Part shown: positions 1-8,788 of the stretch, in pieces
Position numbering within the stretch: position 1 is the first letter of the stretch
How the letters are laid out: each line of letters opens with the position of its first letter
Assembly (NCBI RefSeq): GCF_004786035.1
Contig: NZ_CP035088.1
Coordinates: 4,910,001 to 4,974,000 of the forward strand
DNA length: 64,000 nt
Source of the DNA: Pseudomonas viciae
GTDB lineage: Bacteria > Pseudomonadota > Gammaproteobacteria > Pseudomonadales > Pseudomonadaceae
Reading direction: 5' to 3'
Position numbers and translations under genes: made by a program
Notes under the pieces: generated by a model
Told to the model about the DNA's origin: nothing
What the model saw: the letters and a program-made list of their open reading frames with translations, nothing else
The model's database searches: none

Positions 1-2
1 TC

Positions 3-293
3 AGCGACTTCCAGAACCACTGCCGCCGCTTCTACCGCCCCGAACATCTGGAAGCCGGGTGCTTTACCGCGCTGAATCGCCAGGGGGTTCGGCAGGAATT
101 TGCGTTGCTGTCACTGTCGATTGGGGTGGTGCATTTGCGGCCGGAGGCTTGCGAGGAGTTGGATGCCAGCCAGTTGGCTGAACTGGCTTCGCAGGCAAAG
201 CATCATGCCAAGGAGATTTTGGGGGGGAGCGTGTATTTGGTGGATGGATTGGCTGGGCGAGAGCCTGTGGTGGAGTTGGGGTTGTCGGTGTGA
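3..293 (+). CDS. GGDEF-domain protein, C-terminal end (partial)
   Basis: Only the last 96 codons are inside the window, open from the left edge to a TGA at 291-293. The residues LSIGVV followed by a helix with AKHHAKE and then SVYLVD match the C-terminal third of a GGDEF (diguanylate cyclase) domain, where the SIGV strand and the A..AK helix are conserved. The GGDEF signature itself lies upstream of the window, so whether the enzyme is active, or carries EAL or CBS domains, cannot be told. Confidence 0.6.
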   Translation, partial: SDFQNHCRRFYRPEHLEAGCFTALNRQGVRQEFALLSLSIGVVHLRPEACEELDASQLAELASQAKHHAKEILGGSVYLVDGLAGREPVVELGLSV

Positions 294-414
294 GGATGGG
301 TTACCCCGGCCCGAACGCCTGGCGCTCCCTCGCCACGAAAGCAGTTCGGTGGTGTGGTGAGTAAGCAGTAGAAACTCCCATTTTGCGGCAAAGTTTTTTC
401 CGGGAGATGGGCGC

Positions 415-834
415 CTATATGTAGTACCAAGTAGATCTGTCCTCGGCTTCAGCCTTGCGGAGGTCATCTGCCCATACTTTACTTGCTAATTTATATATAT
501 CTTCAAAAAAAATTCGCGGATTTTCCATTGTATCCCACCCATTGGGGAGCGATGAGCACTCTTGACAGTCATGCTCCAGTAGAGCCTGAAAATCATAAGC
601 CTCATCCAAAAGCGCGCTTTCTAAACATTTATAAAGTAAAAACTTCTCCCGATAGGATCGCTTTCCTTTCAAGGAGTAATTCGTAATCAACAACTCTCTA
701 TCAGCCGCGTTATTTGGATCAAACTTTTCCAGCTCTTCGCCTAATGTTTCTTCCCTATCATATATATCAAAGCAACCTAGAAAATAAGAAGGCGTTGGTA
801 TATATGGAAGCTCCGTGCCTGGATCGATAAACAT
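415..834 (-). CDS. Candidate immunity protein for the Rhs toxin
   Basis: A 139-aa acidic, soluble protein without signal peptide or membrane segment, starting 8 bp after the Rhs stop codon on the same strand. I do not recognise a named family. The inference of immunity rests on position: polymorphic toxin genes are normally followed directly by a small cognate immunity gene. Its base composition is much more AT-rich than the Rhs core and resembles the toxin tip, which fits joint horizontal exchange of tip and immunity gene. Confidence 0.6.
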   Translation of the reverse strand: MFIDPGTELPYIPTPSYFLGCFDIYDREETLGEELEKFDPNNAADRELLITNYSLKGKRSYREKFLLYKCLESALLDEAYDFQALLEHDCQECSSLPNGWDTMENPRIFFEDIYKLASKVWADDLRKAEAEDRSTWYYI

Positions 835-842
835 CTACACAC

Positions 843-3800
843 CTATTTTATTGGGAACAGCGTAAATGGAATGCCTGTGTCCGGGTCGACTTTCATCTCA
901 AATCGATCCATAGTTACAAGCGTTGGGTTTGATGGATTTTTTTTGTTCGGAATATAACCCTCACCGGCTCCAGGCAGATCCATTCTGACAATGTTATTAT
1001 TTTTCTGATCTCGCCCCGTAAAAGCTGGGAGACCATTTTCCTTACGACTAATTGCAAGATTGTAAGCTTTAAGCTGCATTTCCCAACTGGAAAATCTTGA
1101 GCTTGGATTTCCTTTTTTATTCTTAGGTGTTTTGCCGGTAATGGGATCTGTACCATCGATTGCTCGCCGCCTCCACACTTGATCTGGAACCGCAGGGCTA
1201 TGCTTACCAACCATATGCATGCCTTGTTCCCGATCTAAACGCCTGACTTCTTTTTCAGCTAACTCAGCAGCGGTTGGCTTAGGCAGCCGCGGCTCACCCT
1301 CACCCACCCCAACCTTAACCGCCGGCCCCTGTTCCCCACCCCCCGGCCTACACCCATCCTTCCCCGGACAATCCACCAACCCCAACGGATCCACCCACCC
1401 CGTCGGGTTCAGGGTGTATCGATACCCATTGAGCCCTCCCGCCAGTTTGCTCGGATCAGGCGTCAGATACCGGCCGGTCCGGGGATTGTAGTAGCGGTGC
1501 CGGTTGTAGTGCAGGCCGCTTTCCGGGTCGAAGTATTGGCCCTGGAAGCGCAAGGGTTGCTCAAGCTGTTCGCCGCCGCCGTGGACCAGTTCGGTGGTTT
1601 TGCCGTAGCCGTTGTAACGCGCTGACCAGACGATCTGGCCGCCGTAGTTGGTCAATTCCTGGGGCGTGCCCAGGTGGTCAAGGTGGTAGTGGAACGGGCA
1701 GGCGTTCAGGCCTTTGCCGTCGAGCATGGCCAGTGGGCGGAAGGTGCCGGGTTCGTAGAGGTAGCTGCGGTGGTGACGCCGGCTGCTTTCGGCAACGAGC
1801 TGGTCGCCCTGCCAGAAAAATTCCGTGGTCAAGCCATCCACGGTCTTGCTGATGCGTCGGCCAAAGGCGTCGTAGCGGTAGGACGCTTCCTGGCCGTCCG
1901 GCATGGTCACGCCGATCAGGCGGTGCTGGCTGTCGTAGCGGCACTCCAGGACCAGGCTGTGGGCCTTGCCGCGGCGTTCGCGGATCAGGTTGCCAAAGGC
2001 ATCGTAGTCGTAGTGGCGGTCGCCCTCCATCAGCAGGCGGTTGCCCTTGCGGGTGACCGGGCCGGGCCGGTCGAGCATCAGCAGGTTGCCCGCCGGGTCG
2101 TGGACGTAGTGCTCCGGCGGTTCGGTGTGGGAAAAATCGACGCGGGTCAGGCGATCCTGCAGGTCGTACTGGTAGCTGCGCCGGTTTCGGTTGTCGGAAA
2201 GGGTCGTAAGGTTGCCTTTGGCGCTGTAGGCATAGTCGCGCCAGAACAGTTGTTGCTGGTTCTGCCACACGGTCTGCGCCTTAAGGCGGCCCTGTTCGTC
2301 GTAGTCGTACTGGCTGAGCAGCAGGCCCTGCTGACGCTGCCGTTCGCGACTGCCGTCAAACCGATGCTCGGTCAGGCGTGTGCCGTTCAGGTCGATCGCG
2401 GTCAGCGCACCACCCCGGGCGTGGTGGTAGTCGAGCGTGCTGTTGTCCGGCAAGCGCACGTGGTTGAGCCGCCCGCAGGCGTCGTAGCGATAGCGCAGGG
2501 TGCCCCAGCCCTGATGTTCGGTGATCAGCCGGTCATGGAGGTCGTATTCGAACGCCAGCGGATGATCGCTGCCGTCGTCAACATGGACCAGCCGGCCCAG
2601 CCCGTCGTAGCGGTACTCGATCGCCTGGCCGTCGGGCAGGGTCTTGACCTGCAGCCGGCCGGCCGCGTCACGCTGGTAAGCGGTGACGAGCTGGCTGCCC
2701 TCCTCGCCGAATTCGGTTTTCTCCAGCAGGTGGCCGTTGAGGTCGTAGGCGTAGGCGGTGCGTTGACCGTCGAAGTCGATCTGCTGTCGGATCAAACCGT
2801 TGGGCGTGTAGTCCAGCTGATATTTTTCGCCAGACTCGTTTTCGATCTCGGTCAGCAACAGCCGCGCCGAGTCGTAGCGATAGTTCAGCGCGGTGCCGTC
2901 GGGGTTGAGGCGGCGACTGACCAGGTGCAGGTCGTCGGCGTATTCGTAGCGGGTGATGCGCCCCTGTTCATCGCACTCGGCGGTGACCTTGCCGTAGGCG
3001 TTGTAGCTCCAGGCGCGGGTCGCACCGGTGGGCAAGGTCGTCTGGAGCAGTCGGCCAACGGCATCCCATTGGTAATGCGTGAGGGCGCCGTATTCGTCCT
3101 GGCGGGTCAGCAGACGCCCCAGGGCATCGTAGGAAAAACACCGATGACCGCCATCGGGCAGGGTTTCTTCTGTCAGCTGACCGAGCCTGTTCCAGACCCG
3201 CTGCTGAAAACTGCCGTCCGGGTGGCTGATCTCCACCACGCGACCCTGGCCGTCGTAGTGGTAATAGGTGACATTTCCATGCGGATCGATCTGCTGGGTA
3301 ATGTCGCCCTGGGCGTTGCGCCGATAGGTCCACACGGCTTTGCCGCGAACACGGGCGTGCAGGAAACCGTTGCGGTATTCGTAGGAAGTAGGCTCCTCGC
3401 TAGGCGGAATCAACGTCACCAGCCGGCCGGCTTCGTCGTAGCGGTATTCGGTGACGGCGCCCAGCGGGTCCTGCTCGGCGATCAGCCGGCCTTGTTCGTC
3501 ATAGGCCTTGAGGTGCTCACCGCCATCGGGCTCGACCTTGCGCACCAACCGTGCCCGATCGTCGTGGACATACACCTCGCGACTGCCGTCGAGGTGCTGG
3601 ACCGTGACACTGCCGTCCTCGCCCCAGGTGTAGCGGCTGTCCATCTGCGCAAACGAGGCCCAATGCCGCACGCAGCGAGCCGCCTGGCCGGCCCCTTGCC
3701 ATTCCCAGAAAAAACTCGCCCCACCGGCCAGTTGCCGCTGGAGGATGACGTGCTGGTCGTCGTAGTCGTAGCGTTCACTTTCACCGGCGGCGTTGGTCGC

Positions 3801-5606
3801 TTCGATCAGTCGCGAACGTCCGTCATAGCGGTAGGAGACCAGCGTCTGTTCGGTCCGCCAGGCTTCGTCCAGGGTGATGGCCGGGTGGAAGCTCTGGTAG
3901 TCGATGGCGACCAGATGGCGTTGTTCGTAACGCAGGCGCAGGGCGCGTCCGGCGCCGTTGTCCAGGCGGCAGACATCGCCGTGGATGTTGCGCTGGATGG
4001 TCAGGCGGTTGTCGTATCGGTCGCTGAGGGCGATCAGATGACCGTCGCGAAAGTGTAGGAAAGGGGTCTGTTCGCCGGCCTGGGCGATGATCAGTTCGTC
4101 CGGCTCGGCGCCCAGGTAAATGGCCGCGCGGGCCAGGCTGTTGTGGATCGCCGGACGCTGGGCGTTAGGCAGCGGAAATGTCGTACGGCGGTTTTCCTGG
4201 TCGATCCAGATGACCTGCTCGTCCTCGAACAACAAGCGATGGGCCAGGGCATGGCTCCAGCCGCGCCCGAGCCCTACGTCCAGGTCCACCGCGCTGGTGC
4301 GGTACAAACGGGTGAAGACAAACGGCAGCCGCCCATCGAGGGTGCCGTCCTCCAGGGTCAGCAGTTCTTCGCCGGTGACCATCGACACTGGGCAGCCGCT
4401 GGTTTGGGTCTGGGCCGCGGTATCGGTGCTATCGCCGTTAGGGTTTTTCGATGGATTGGAGGCGTCGTCGTGGGATTCGGTTTTTTTCAGCGTGGTGTTG
4501 CGCTGCGCGTCCCAGCGCAACTGCATGCGCCCCTTTTTCACCCCCGCCGCGATACCCCGCGCCGCCACGGTTTTGTAGCGGTCCACGTAGGTCATGAAGC
4601 CGTTGACCAGCGCGAAGATCGCGCTGATGAATCGCTGCGCGGCGTTGAGCAGACTGGCCCCGTGCCTGGCCAGGCGCATCGACAGGTAAGCAATCCCGGC
4701 TCCCGCTCCAGCGAAGGTCAGGACGACACCGATCAACAGATCGAGCAACAGCTGCACCATCACCGTCGACAAGACTTCGGCCGTTTCGCCAGCCATCTCA
4801 CTGGGCGGCAACATCTCCAGCCAAAGGCTGGCGGTGCGCACCAGCAGGCACAACGCCGCTTCGTCGCTGGCCAGCAGTTGCAGATGGGCCATCACCCGTG
4901 GCGTGTCTTGCGCCAGCTTTATCAACTGGTCAGCGCTGTCACCCAACCGCTCAACAAACTGGCCAGGATCCTTGAGAATGTCCGAGAGCAGGCCGATGCT
5001 GTCCCATACCCCCTCGATTGCCGCCCAACTGCCCGCGAGCAGGCCGTTGCCCACCGCAGCTGCCGAGGTCGCCAAGGACTGCTGCGGCCACTGCGGCTTG
5101 AAGCCTTGCCACTCGCTGTGCAACCAGTCCGTCAGCTCGGAGCTCAGGCCATCGTAGGAAGAAAACAGGTCGTCAAGCTGCGCAGAGGACACCTCGCCCT
5201 GGACGCGAACCAGATAAAACCGGCCCGCTTCGCCATTGAACGTGCCCAGGCCTTGGGCATCCAGGGTGACCGGCGTGACCTCGCCGCTGTCCACTGCGAC
5301 CACATCCACCACGATGTCGCCCAGCGGGATGTCGTACACCGACTCGAACTTGCTCTCGATGGCCATCACCCCGCCCTGGGGGCACTGGACAACGCTAGAG
5401 AGAAAGTCCTCGTCGCCGGTGCTGACGGCGGCGGTGCTGTCACCGAAGCGGATCAGCCGCTCCATGCCCAGCAACGAGGGCAGGTCGGCCGCATGACTGG
5501 CCCGGTCCGCCGCCCGGCTGTACCAGCGCTCGAGCTGCTCGCGGTAGACAGACAGCGTGTCTTTAAAACTGTCGAGTTCCTGCTCGATATGGCGCACCGG
5601 GTCCAT
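843..5606 (-). CDS. Rhs-family polymorphic toxin, 1587 aa
   Basis: The N-terminal ~400 residues hold a helical region with two hydrophobic stretches (about residues 280-340), suited to a type VI-delivered Rhs effector; no PAAR domain is seen. From about residue 405 (CPVSMVTGEELL) comes the Rhs shell with many YD repeats (pattern YDxxGRL). The shell ends in the conserved DPLGL motif at plus-strand 1371-1400, where Rhs proteins self-cleave. The last ~175 residues form the toxin tip and are clearly more AT-rich than the shell. The tip contains HMVGKH and SSRFSSWEMQ, loosely like RNase-type CdiA/Rhs toxins, but I cannot assign a family. Long open frames on the opposite strand are by-products of its high GC. 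Export route (T6SS) is inferred. Confidence 0.9.
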   Translation of the reverse strand: MDPVRHIEQELDSFKDTLSVYREQLERWYSRAADRASHAADLPSLLGMERLIRFGDSTAAVSTGDEDFLSSVVQCPQGGVMAIESKFESVYDIPLGDIVVDVVAVDSGEVTPVTLDAQGLGTFNGEAGRFYLVRVQGEVSSAQLDDLFSSYDGLSSELTDWLHSEWQGFKPQWPQQSLATSAAAVGNGLLAGSWAAIEGVWDSIGLLSDILKDPGQFVERLGDSADQLIKLAQDTPRVMAHLQLLASDEAALCLLVRTASLWLEMLPPSEMAGETAEVLSTVMVQLLLDLLIGVVLTFAGAGAGIAYLSMRLARHGASLLNAAQRFISAIFALVNGFMTYVDRYKTVAARGIAAGVKKGRMQLRWDAQRNTTLKKTESHDDASNPSKNPNGDSTDTAAQTQTSGCPVSMVTGEELLTLEDGTLDGRLPFVFTRLYRTSAVDLDVGLGRGWSHALAHRLLFEDEQVIWIDQENRRTTFPLPNAQRPAIHNSLARAAIYLGAEPDELIIAQAGEQTPFLHFRDGHLIALSDRYDNRLTIQRNIHGDVCRLDNGAGRALRLRYEQRHLVAIDYQSFHPAITLDEAWRTEQTLVSYRYDGRSRLIEATNAAGESERYDYDDQHVILQRQLAGGASFFWEWQGAGQAARCVRHWASFAQMDSRYTWGEDGSVTVQHLDGSREVYVHDDRARLVRKVEPDGGEHLKAYDEQGRLIAEQDPLGAVTEYRYDEAGRLVTLIPPSEEPTSYEYRNGFLHARVRGKAVWTYRRNAQGDITQQIDPHGNVTYYHYDGQGRVVEISHPDGSFQQRVWNRLGQLTEETLPDGGHRCFSYDALGRLLTRQDEYGALTHYQWDAVGRLLQTTLPTGATRAWSYNAYGKVTAECDEQGRITRYEYADDLHLVSRRLNPDGTALNYRYDSARLLLTEIENESGEKYQLDYTPNGLIRQQIDFDGQRTAYAYDLNGHLLEKTEFGEEGSQLVTAYQRDAAGRLQVKTLPDGQAIEYRYDGLGRLVHVDDGSDHPLAFEYDLHDRLITEHQGWGTLRYRYDACGRLNHVRLPDNSTLDYHHARGGALTAIDLNGTRLTEHRFDGSRERQRQQGLLLSQYDYDEQGRLKAQTVWQNQQQLFWRDYAYSAKGNLTTLSDNRNRRSYQYDLQDRLTRVDFSHTEPPEHYVHDPAGNLLMLDRPGPVTRKGNRLLMEGDRHYDYDAFGNLIRERRGKAHSLVLECRYDSQHRLIGVTMPDGQEASYRYDAFGRRISKTVDGLTTEFFWQGDQLVAESSRRHHRSYLYEPGTFRPLAMLDGKGLNACPFHYHLDHLGTPQELTNYGGQIVWSARYNGYGKTTELVHGGGEQLEQPLRFQGQYFDPESGLHYNRHRYYNPRTGRYLTPDPSKLAGGLNGYRYTLNPTGWVDPLGLVDCPGKDGCRPGGGEQGPAVKVGVGEGEPRLPKPTAAELAEKEVRRLDREQGMHMVGKHSPAVPDQVWRRRAIDGTDPITGKTPKNKKGNPSSRFSSWEMQLKAYNLAISRKENGLPAFTGRDQKNNNIVRMDLPGAGEGYIPNKKNPSNPTLVTMDRFEMKVDPDTGIPFTLFPIK

Positions 5607-5830
5607 CAGGACGCAGCTCGATCAAAGGCCGGCAGGAAAAAACGGTCGAACATGGGCAGACGTCTCGCAACGCTCAGGAAGCGCGAGACTTTGCCGGGGA
5701 TGTCAGGGGAAATAAGTCAGGGGAAGGAGACGGCGTGTGTAGGGCGATTCGCTAAATGAGCCCAGTAGGAAAAACGCACAGTTGGCCGCAGAGGCCAAGA
5801 CCGTCTTTTCCAAACGGCCTGTGGATAACA

Positions 5831-6232
5831 CTACAGCGCAGGGTCCTCAAGCGTTTTGAGCTTGATCTCGGCCAGCGGATGCCCGGCCTTGGCCGCCAAG
5901 GTCCACCAACGAGCCGCTTCGACCGGGTCCGGCGCCTTGCTGGCAGTCCCGGCGAGGCTGATCACCCCAAGCTGATAGGCCGCCTTGCCATCACCGGCCA
6001 ATGCCGCCAGCTGCAGCAGGCGAACGCCTTCTTCACGGGCGCCCAGCCCTTGGCCGCGAAACGTCAGGATATGCCCGTAGAAACTTTGCGCACCGACGTC
6101 GCCCAGGTTCGCCATGCGTGAGAACTGGCCCTCGAGCCAGGCCCAACCCCGCGGCTGGCGGACCCACCATGACCAATGAAACAAGCGTCGCGCCAACCAA
6201 TAGCCGGCCCGGGCCTTGATACGCCAGAGCAC
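5831..6232 (-). CDS. Sel1-repeat protein
   Basis: 133 aa with two to three Sel1/TPR-like helical repeats: GAQSFYGH, DGKAAYQLGVISLAG and WWTLAAKAGHPLAEI are typical SLR cores. The repeats usually act as protein-protein adaptors. It starts at a GTG immediately after the stop of the upstream gene (TGA then GTG), so the two are co-transcribed and probably translationally coupled. The N-terminus is rich in Trp and Arg and may sit at the membrane. Exact role unknown. Confidence 0.7.
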   Translation of the reverse strand: MLWRIKARAGYWLARRLFHWSWWVRQPRGWAWLEGQFSRMANLGDVGAQSFYGHILTFRGQGLGAREEGVRLLQLAALAGDGKAAYQLGVISLAGTASKAPDPVEAARWWTLAAKAGHPLAEIKLKTLEDPAL

Positions 6233-6604
6233 TCAGGCCTCCGCCGATTCGGGGTATTCGTATTCGAACACCCGGACCACTTCCGAAGCGTGCCAGGAAG
6301 CGGCAGCGACGCCATCGGAAGGCCCGGAAAAACGACCCAGGCGTTCAACGCATTCGAAGAAGCCAGTGCGCGGCAAGCGACTGGCGCCCTGGCTGATGAC
6401 CAACGAACTGCGCAGCGGCTGTTCAGCCCTGGCATCCAGGGCAGCCAAGTGTTCCAGGGCTGCGGTCAAGGTCTGCATGGCCGGGCTGGGCAGTTGCAAG
6501 CGCTCCAGCAAGGCGCGGTACGTCAACAAATGGCGCTGGCGGCGCGCCTGGTCCAACTCACCCAACAACCCATCCCAATGCTGCCGACTGATGCGTACGC
6601 TCAC
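6233..6604 (-). CDS. Conserved hypothetical protein
   Basis: 123 aa, no recognised domain, no signal peptide. It overlaps the upstream HTH gene by 4 bp (ATGA) and abuts the downstream Sel1-repeat gene, forming a tight three-gene operon. The start shown is the ATGA overlap. Helical N-terminal half, beta-rich C-terminal half. Function unknown; the operon suggests it works with the HTH regulator. Confidence 0.6.
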   Translation of the reverse strand: MSVRISRQHWDGLLGELDQARRQRHLLTYRALLERLQLPSPAMQTLTAALEHLAALDARAEQPLRSSLVISQGASRLPRTGFFECVERLGRFSGPSDGVAAASWHASEVVRVFEYEYPESAEA

Positions 6605-6942
6605 GATTCATCCCTCCAACCCGGCACCGTCAATTCCCAGGCCAGACTGCGCCGAATCGCGGCATCGGGCTGACGCTCGCCACTTTCGATCAAGGCCAGA
6701 TAAGACGGACTGATACCTACCGTGCGGGCCAGCGCCTCGATGGCGATGCCCTTCCCTTCGCGCAAACTGCGTAATTGATCCAAACCAGGAAGAACCTGGT
6801 CGGGGGCCGCCGCGTGACGGACGGTGGCCTCGCGTGACGGTGCTTGAACAATGCCTGCTGCCTTCAACAACGACTGGTACTGATCCCACGGTAAAACCGC
6901 ATATTCGGGCTCACCGTCGCGCGTGATTATTTGGATATCCAT
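6601..6942 (-). CDS. Xre-type HTH regulator with antitoxin-like N-terminus
   Basis: 113 aa from the ATG at 6942; a longer frame from 6966 is possible but less likely. The N-terminal 30 residues (MDIQIITRDGEPEYAVLPWD) resemble the N-terminal strand of Phd/YefM-like antitoxins. The C-terminal half is a helix-turn-helix of the Xre/Cro family (REGKGIAIEALARTVGIS, then YLALIESGER). The gene leads a three-gene operon, so it may autoregulate it. A toxin-antitoxin role is possible but the partner shows no toxin signature. Confidence 0.65.
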   Translation of the reverse strand: MDIQIITRDGEPEYAVLPWDQYQSLLKAAGIVQAPSREATVRHAAAPDQVLPGLDQLRSLREGKGIAIEALARTVGISPSYLALIESGERQPDAAIRRSLAWELTVPGWRDES

Positions 6943-7056
6943 GTCTACCCCGTAGGACAACAACACTTAGCAAGTCAGCTTTTTTCTTTAGAAGTGTAAT
7001 CCTAATAGCAGCTAAGGTCGCGGGGCTATGAATCTCTGTAGGGGAATGGCGCAGGA

Positions 7057-7512
7057 TCAGTGTTTTTTCTCACCTTGAAGCTGGAGTTGTTCCGGGGTGT
7101 CGGGAAGTCTTTCGACCCGGGCAAGCACCTCGGGTGATTGCCGATAACGCCAGGCACGGAAGGCTTCGAGCTCACCGTCGAGGGTTTTCATGATCCACGC
7201 CAGTACGGCGATATCATCGAACATGCCAAACATCGGCAGGAAATCTGGAATCGCATCCAGGGGGCTGAGGAAATACATGAGCCCCGCCACGATCGACAGC
7301 AGTGACTTGGCACTGACCGCCCGGTATTCGCCCCGCCAGTAGGCCAGGCACAGCGCCTGTAGCAAGCGCAGATCCTCCTTGAGCGTGCCCAACCGACCGC
7401 CCTCCCGGGCACCTTTGCTCGCGACGGCAAACAGCAACGTTGGCAATCTACCGCGGGCCAGCAGGCGCCCTGCCAACGGCAGAAAACGCGCAAAATTCCA
7501 CGGAGCCTTCAT
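7057..7512 (-). CDS. YkvA/DUF1232 family membrane protein
   Basis: 151 aa from ATG 7512; an upstream in-frame start at 7587 would add an unlikely leader. The DUF1232 core is evident: a hydrophobic segment with YFLSPLDAIPDFLP and GMFDDIAVLAWI, the conserved SPxDxIPDFxP...DD pattern. Family members are small inner-membrane proteins of unknown function. Monocistronic. Confidence 0.8.
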   Translation of the reverse strand: MKAPWNFARFLPLAGRLLARGRLPTLLFAVASKGAREGGRLGTLKEDLRLLQALCLAYWRGEYRAVSAKSLLSIVAGLMYFLSPLDAIPDFLPMFGMFDDIAVLAWIMKTLDGELEAFRAWRYRQSPEVLARVERLPDTPEQLQLQGEKKH

Positions 7513-7760
7513 TTTTTCTCCCACTGAAATGTTATCCACACAAATTGTGGATAACCTTGTGAACAGAGCTGCATTTCCGCGCTGCAACCCCCGTTTTATA
7601 AGGGCCCGGCTCAGATCGGGCGTTTTTTACTCACATAAAAAAACCCAATATTTCATTGACTTGACTGGCCGACTGCGTCTAGCACAGCGCCTGTATTGCC
7701 TATGACTGTAGCCTGCATTGCGCGTTCGGTTTTTTTGCCATTTGCCGCCGCCCGGATGCA

Positions 7761-7788
7761 ACAACGCCCCGCATAAGCGAGGCGTTGT
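7761..7788 (-). terminator. Hairpin downstream of the FKBP gene
   Basis: A 12-bp stem with one mismatch (7761-7772 against 7777-7788) and loop ATAA lies 18 bp after the stop of the FKBP gene. No strong T-run follows on the minus strand, so intrinsic termination is only probable. Confidence 0.45.
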
Positions 7789-7805
7789 CGATACAGCAGA
7801 CGCGA

Positions 7806-8519
7806 TTACTTGGCTGCGTCTTCTTTGGCCGGATCCTTGATCGCCAGCAGTTCCAGGTCGAACACCAGGACCGAGTTGGCCGGGATGGCAGGGCTCGGGC
7901 TCTGGGCGCCGTAGGCCAGCTCACTTGGGATGTACAGCTTGTACTTCTCGCCGACATGCATCAGTTGCAGGCCTTCGACCCAACCCGGGATGACGCCGCT
8001 GACTGGCAGATCGATCGGGCTGCCACGCTCGACGGAGCTGTCGAACACTTTGCCATCGGTCAGCTTGCCAGTGTAGTGAACAGTCACGACGTCGGTCGGC
8101 TTAGGCTGTGGGCCATCGGCTTTCTTGACCACTTCGTACTGCAGGCCGGAAGCGGTGGTGGTAACACCGGCTTTCTTGCCGTTTTCTTCGAGGAATTTCT
8201 TGCCGGCGGCTGCCGACTCTTCGCTCATCTTGGCCATGCGCTCTTCGGCACGTTTTTGCAGTGCGGCAAAGGCCTCGACCAGTTCTTCGTCTTTCAGCTT
8301 CTGTTCTTTCTTGCCGACGGCATCTTCGATGCCCTGGGCGACTGCTTTGGAGTCCAGGTCATCCATACCTTCCTGAGCCAGGCTCTTGCCCATGTTCAGG
8401 CCAATACCGTAGGAAGCTTTCTGCGCCGGGGTCTTCAGCTCTACGCTGGTCTGCGAGTCGCAACCCGCGAGTACCAGGCCAACCAGGGCCACCGCCGCCG
8501 CCAACCGATGCTGTTTCAT
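7806..8519 (-). CDS. FKBP-type peptidyl-prolyl isomerase lipoprotein (FklB/Mip-like)
   Basis: 237 aa. The signal peptide ends in the lipobox LVLAGC (Cys at about residue 20), so it is a periplasm-facing lipoprotein. Residues ~25-115 form the helical FKBP dimerisation domain (KASYGIGLNMGKSLAQ; long charged helix AEERMAKM). Residues ~130-230 are the FKBP catalytic domain (VTVHYTGKLTDGKVFDSS, PSELAYG, LVFDLELL). It accelerates prolyl cis/trans isomerisation in exported proteins. Monocistronic. Confidence 0.92.
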   Translation of the reverse strand: MKQHRLAAAVALVGLVLAGCDSQTSVELKTPAQKASYGIGLNMGKSLAQEGMDDLDSKAVAQGIEDAVGKKEQKLKDEELVEAFAALQKRAEERMAKMSEESAAAGKKFLEENGKKAGVTTTASGLQYEVVKKADGPQPKPTDVVTVHYTGKLTDGKVFDSSVERGSPIDLPVSGVIPGWVEGLQLMHVGEKYKLYIPSELAYGAQSPSPAIPANSVLVFDLELLAIKDPAKEDAAK

Positions 8520-8788
8520 GCTATTTCCTTGTTCATGCGCCTAAAGGGCAATCGAATAAAGCCGCGAGCTTATCAGGCGGCCACGACCAATGGCTACCGG
8601 CATGTGAGCAGCAAAGCGATGATAAGTTCACGCCCGCAAACGCTTTTTAATCCTGGACCGATGAAGCATCTGTCATCTATTACGTACAGGGACAAATTGC
8701 CGCTTCTCACTGCCCCGGGGGTAATGGCCACTTGCCGGCCACGCCACGCTGAGGCATAAGGACATATCAAAAAAACAAGGACGTTACC

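Noticed and set aside
1674..4058. 794-codon open frame opposite the Rhs gene
   Set aside because: It is antisense to YD repeats; the low-complexity Val/Ala/Gly/Gln text follows from the GC-rich codons of Rhs.
4143..5759. 538-codon open frame opposite the Rhs N-terminus
   Set aside because: Same artefact; His/Gln/Arg-rich text with no domain.
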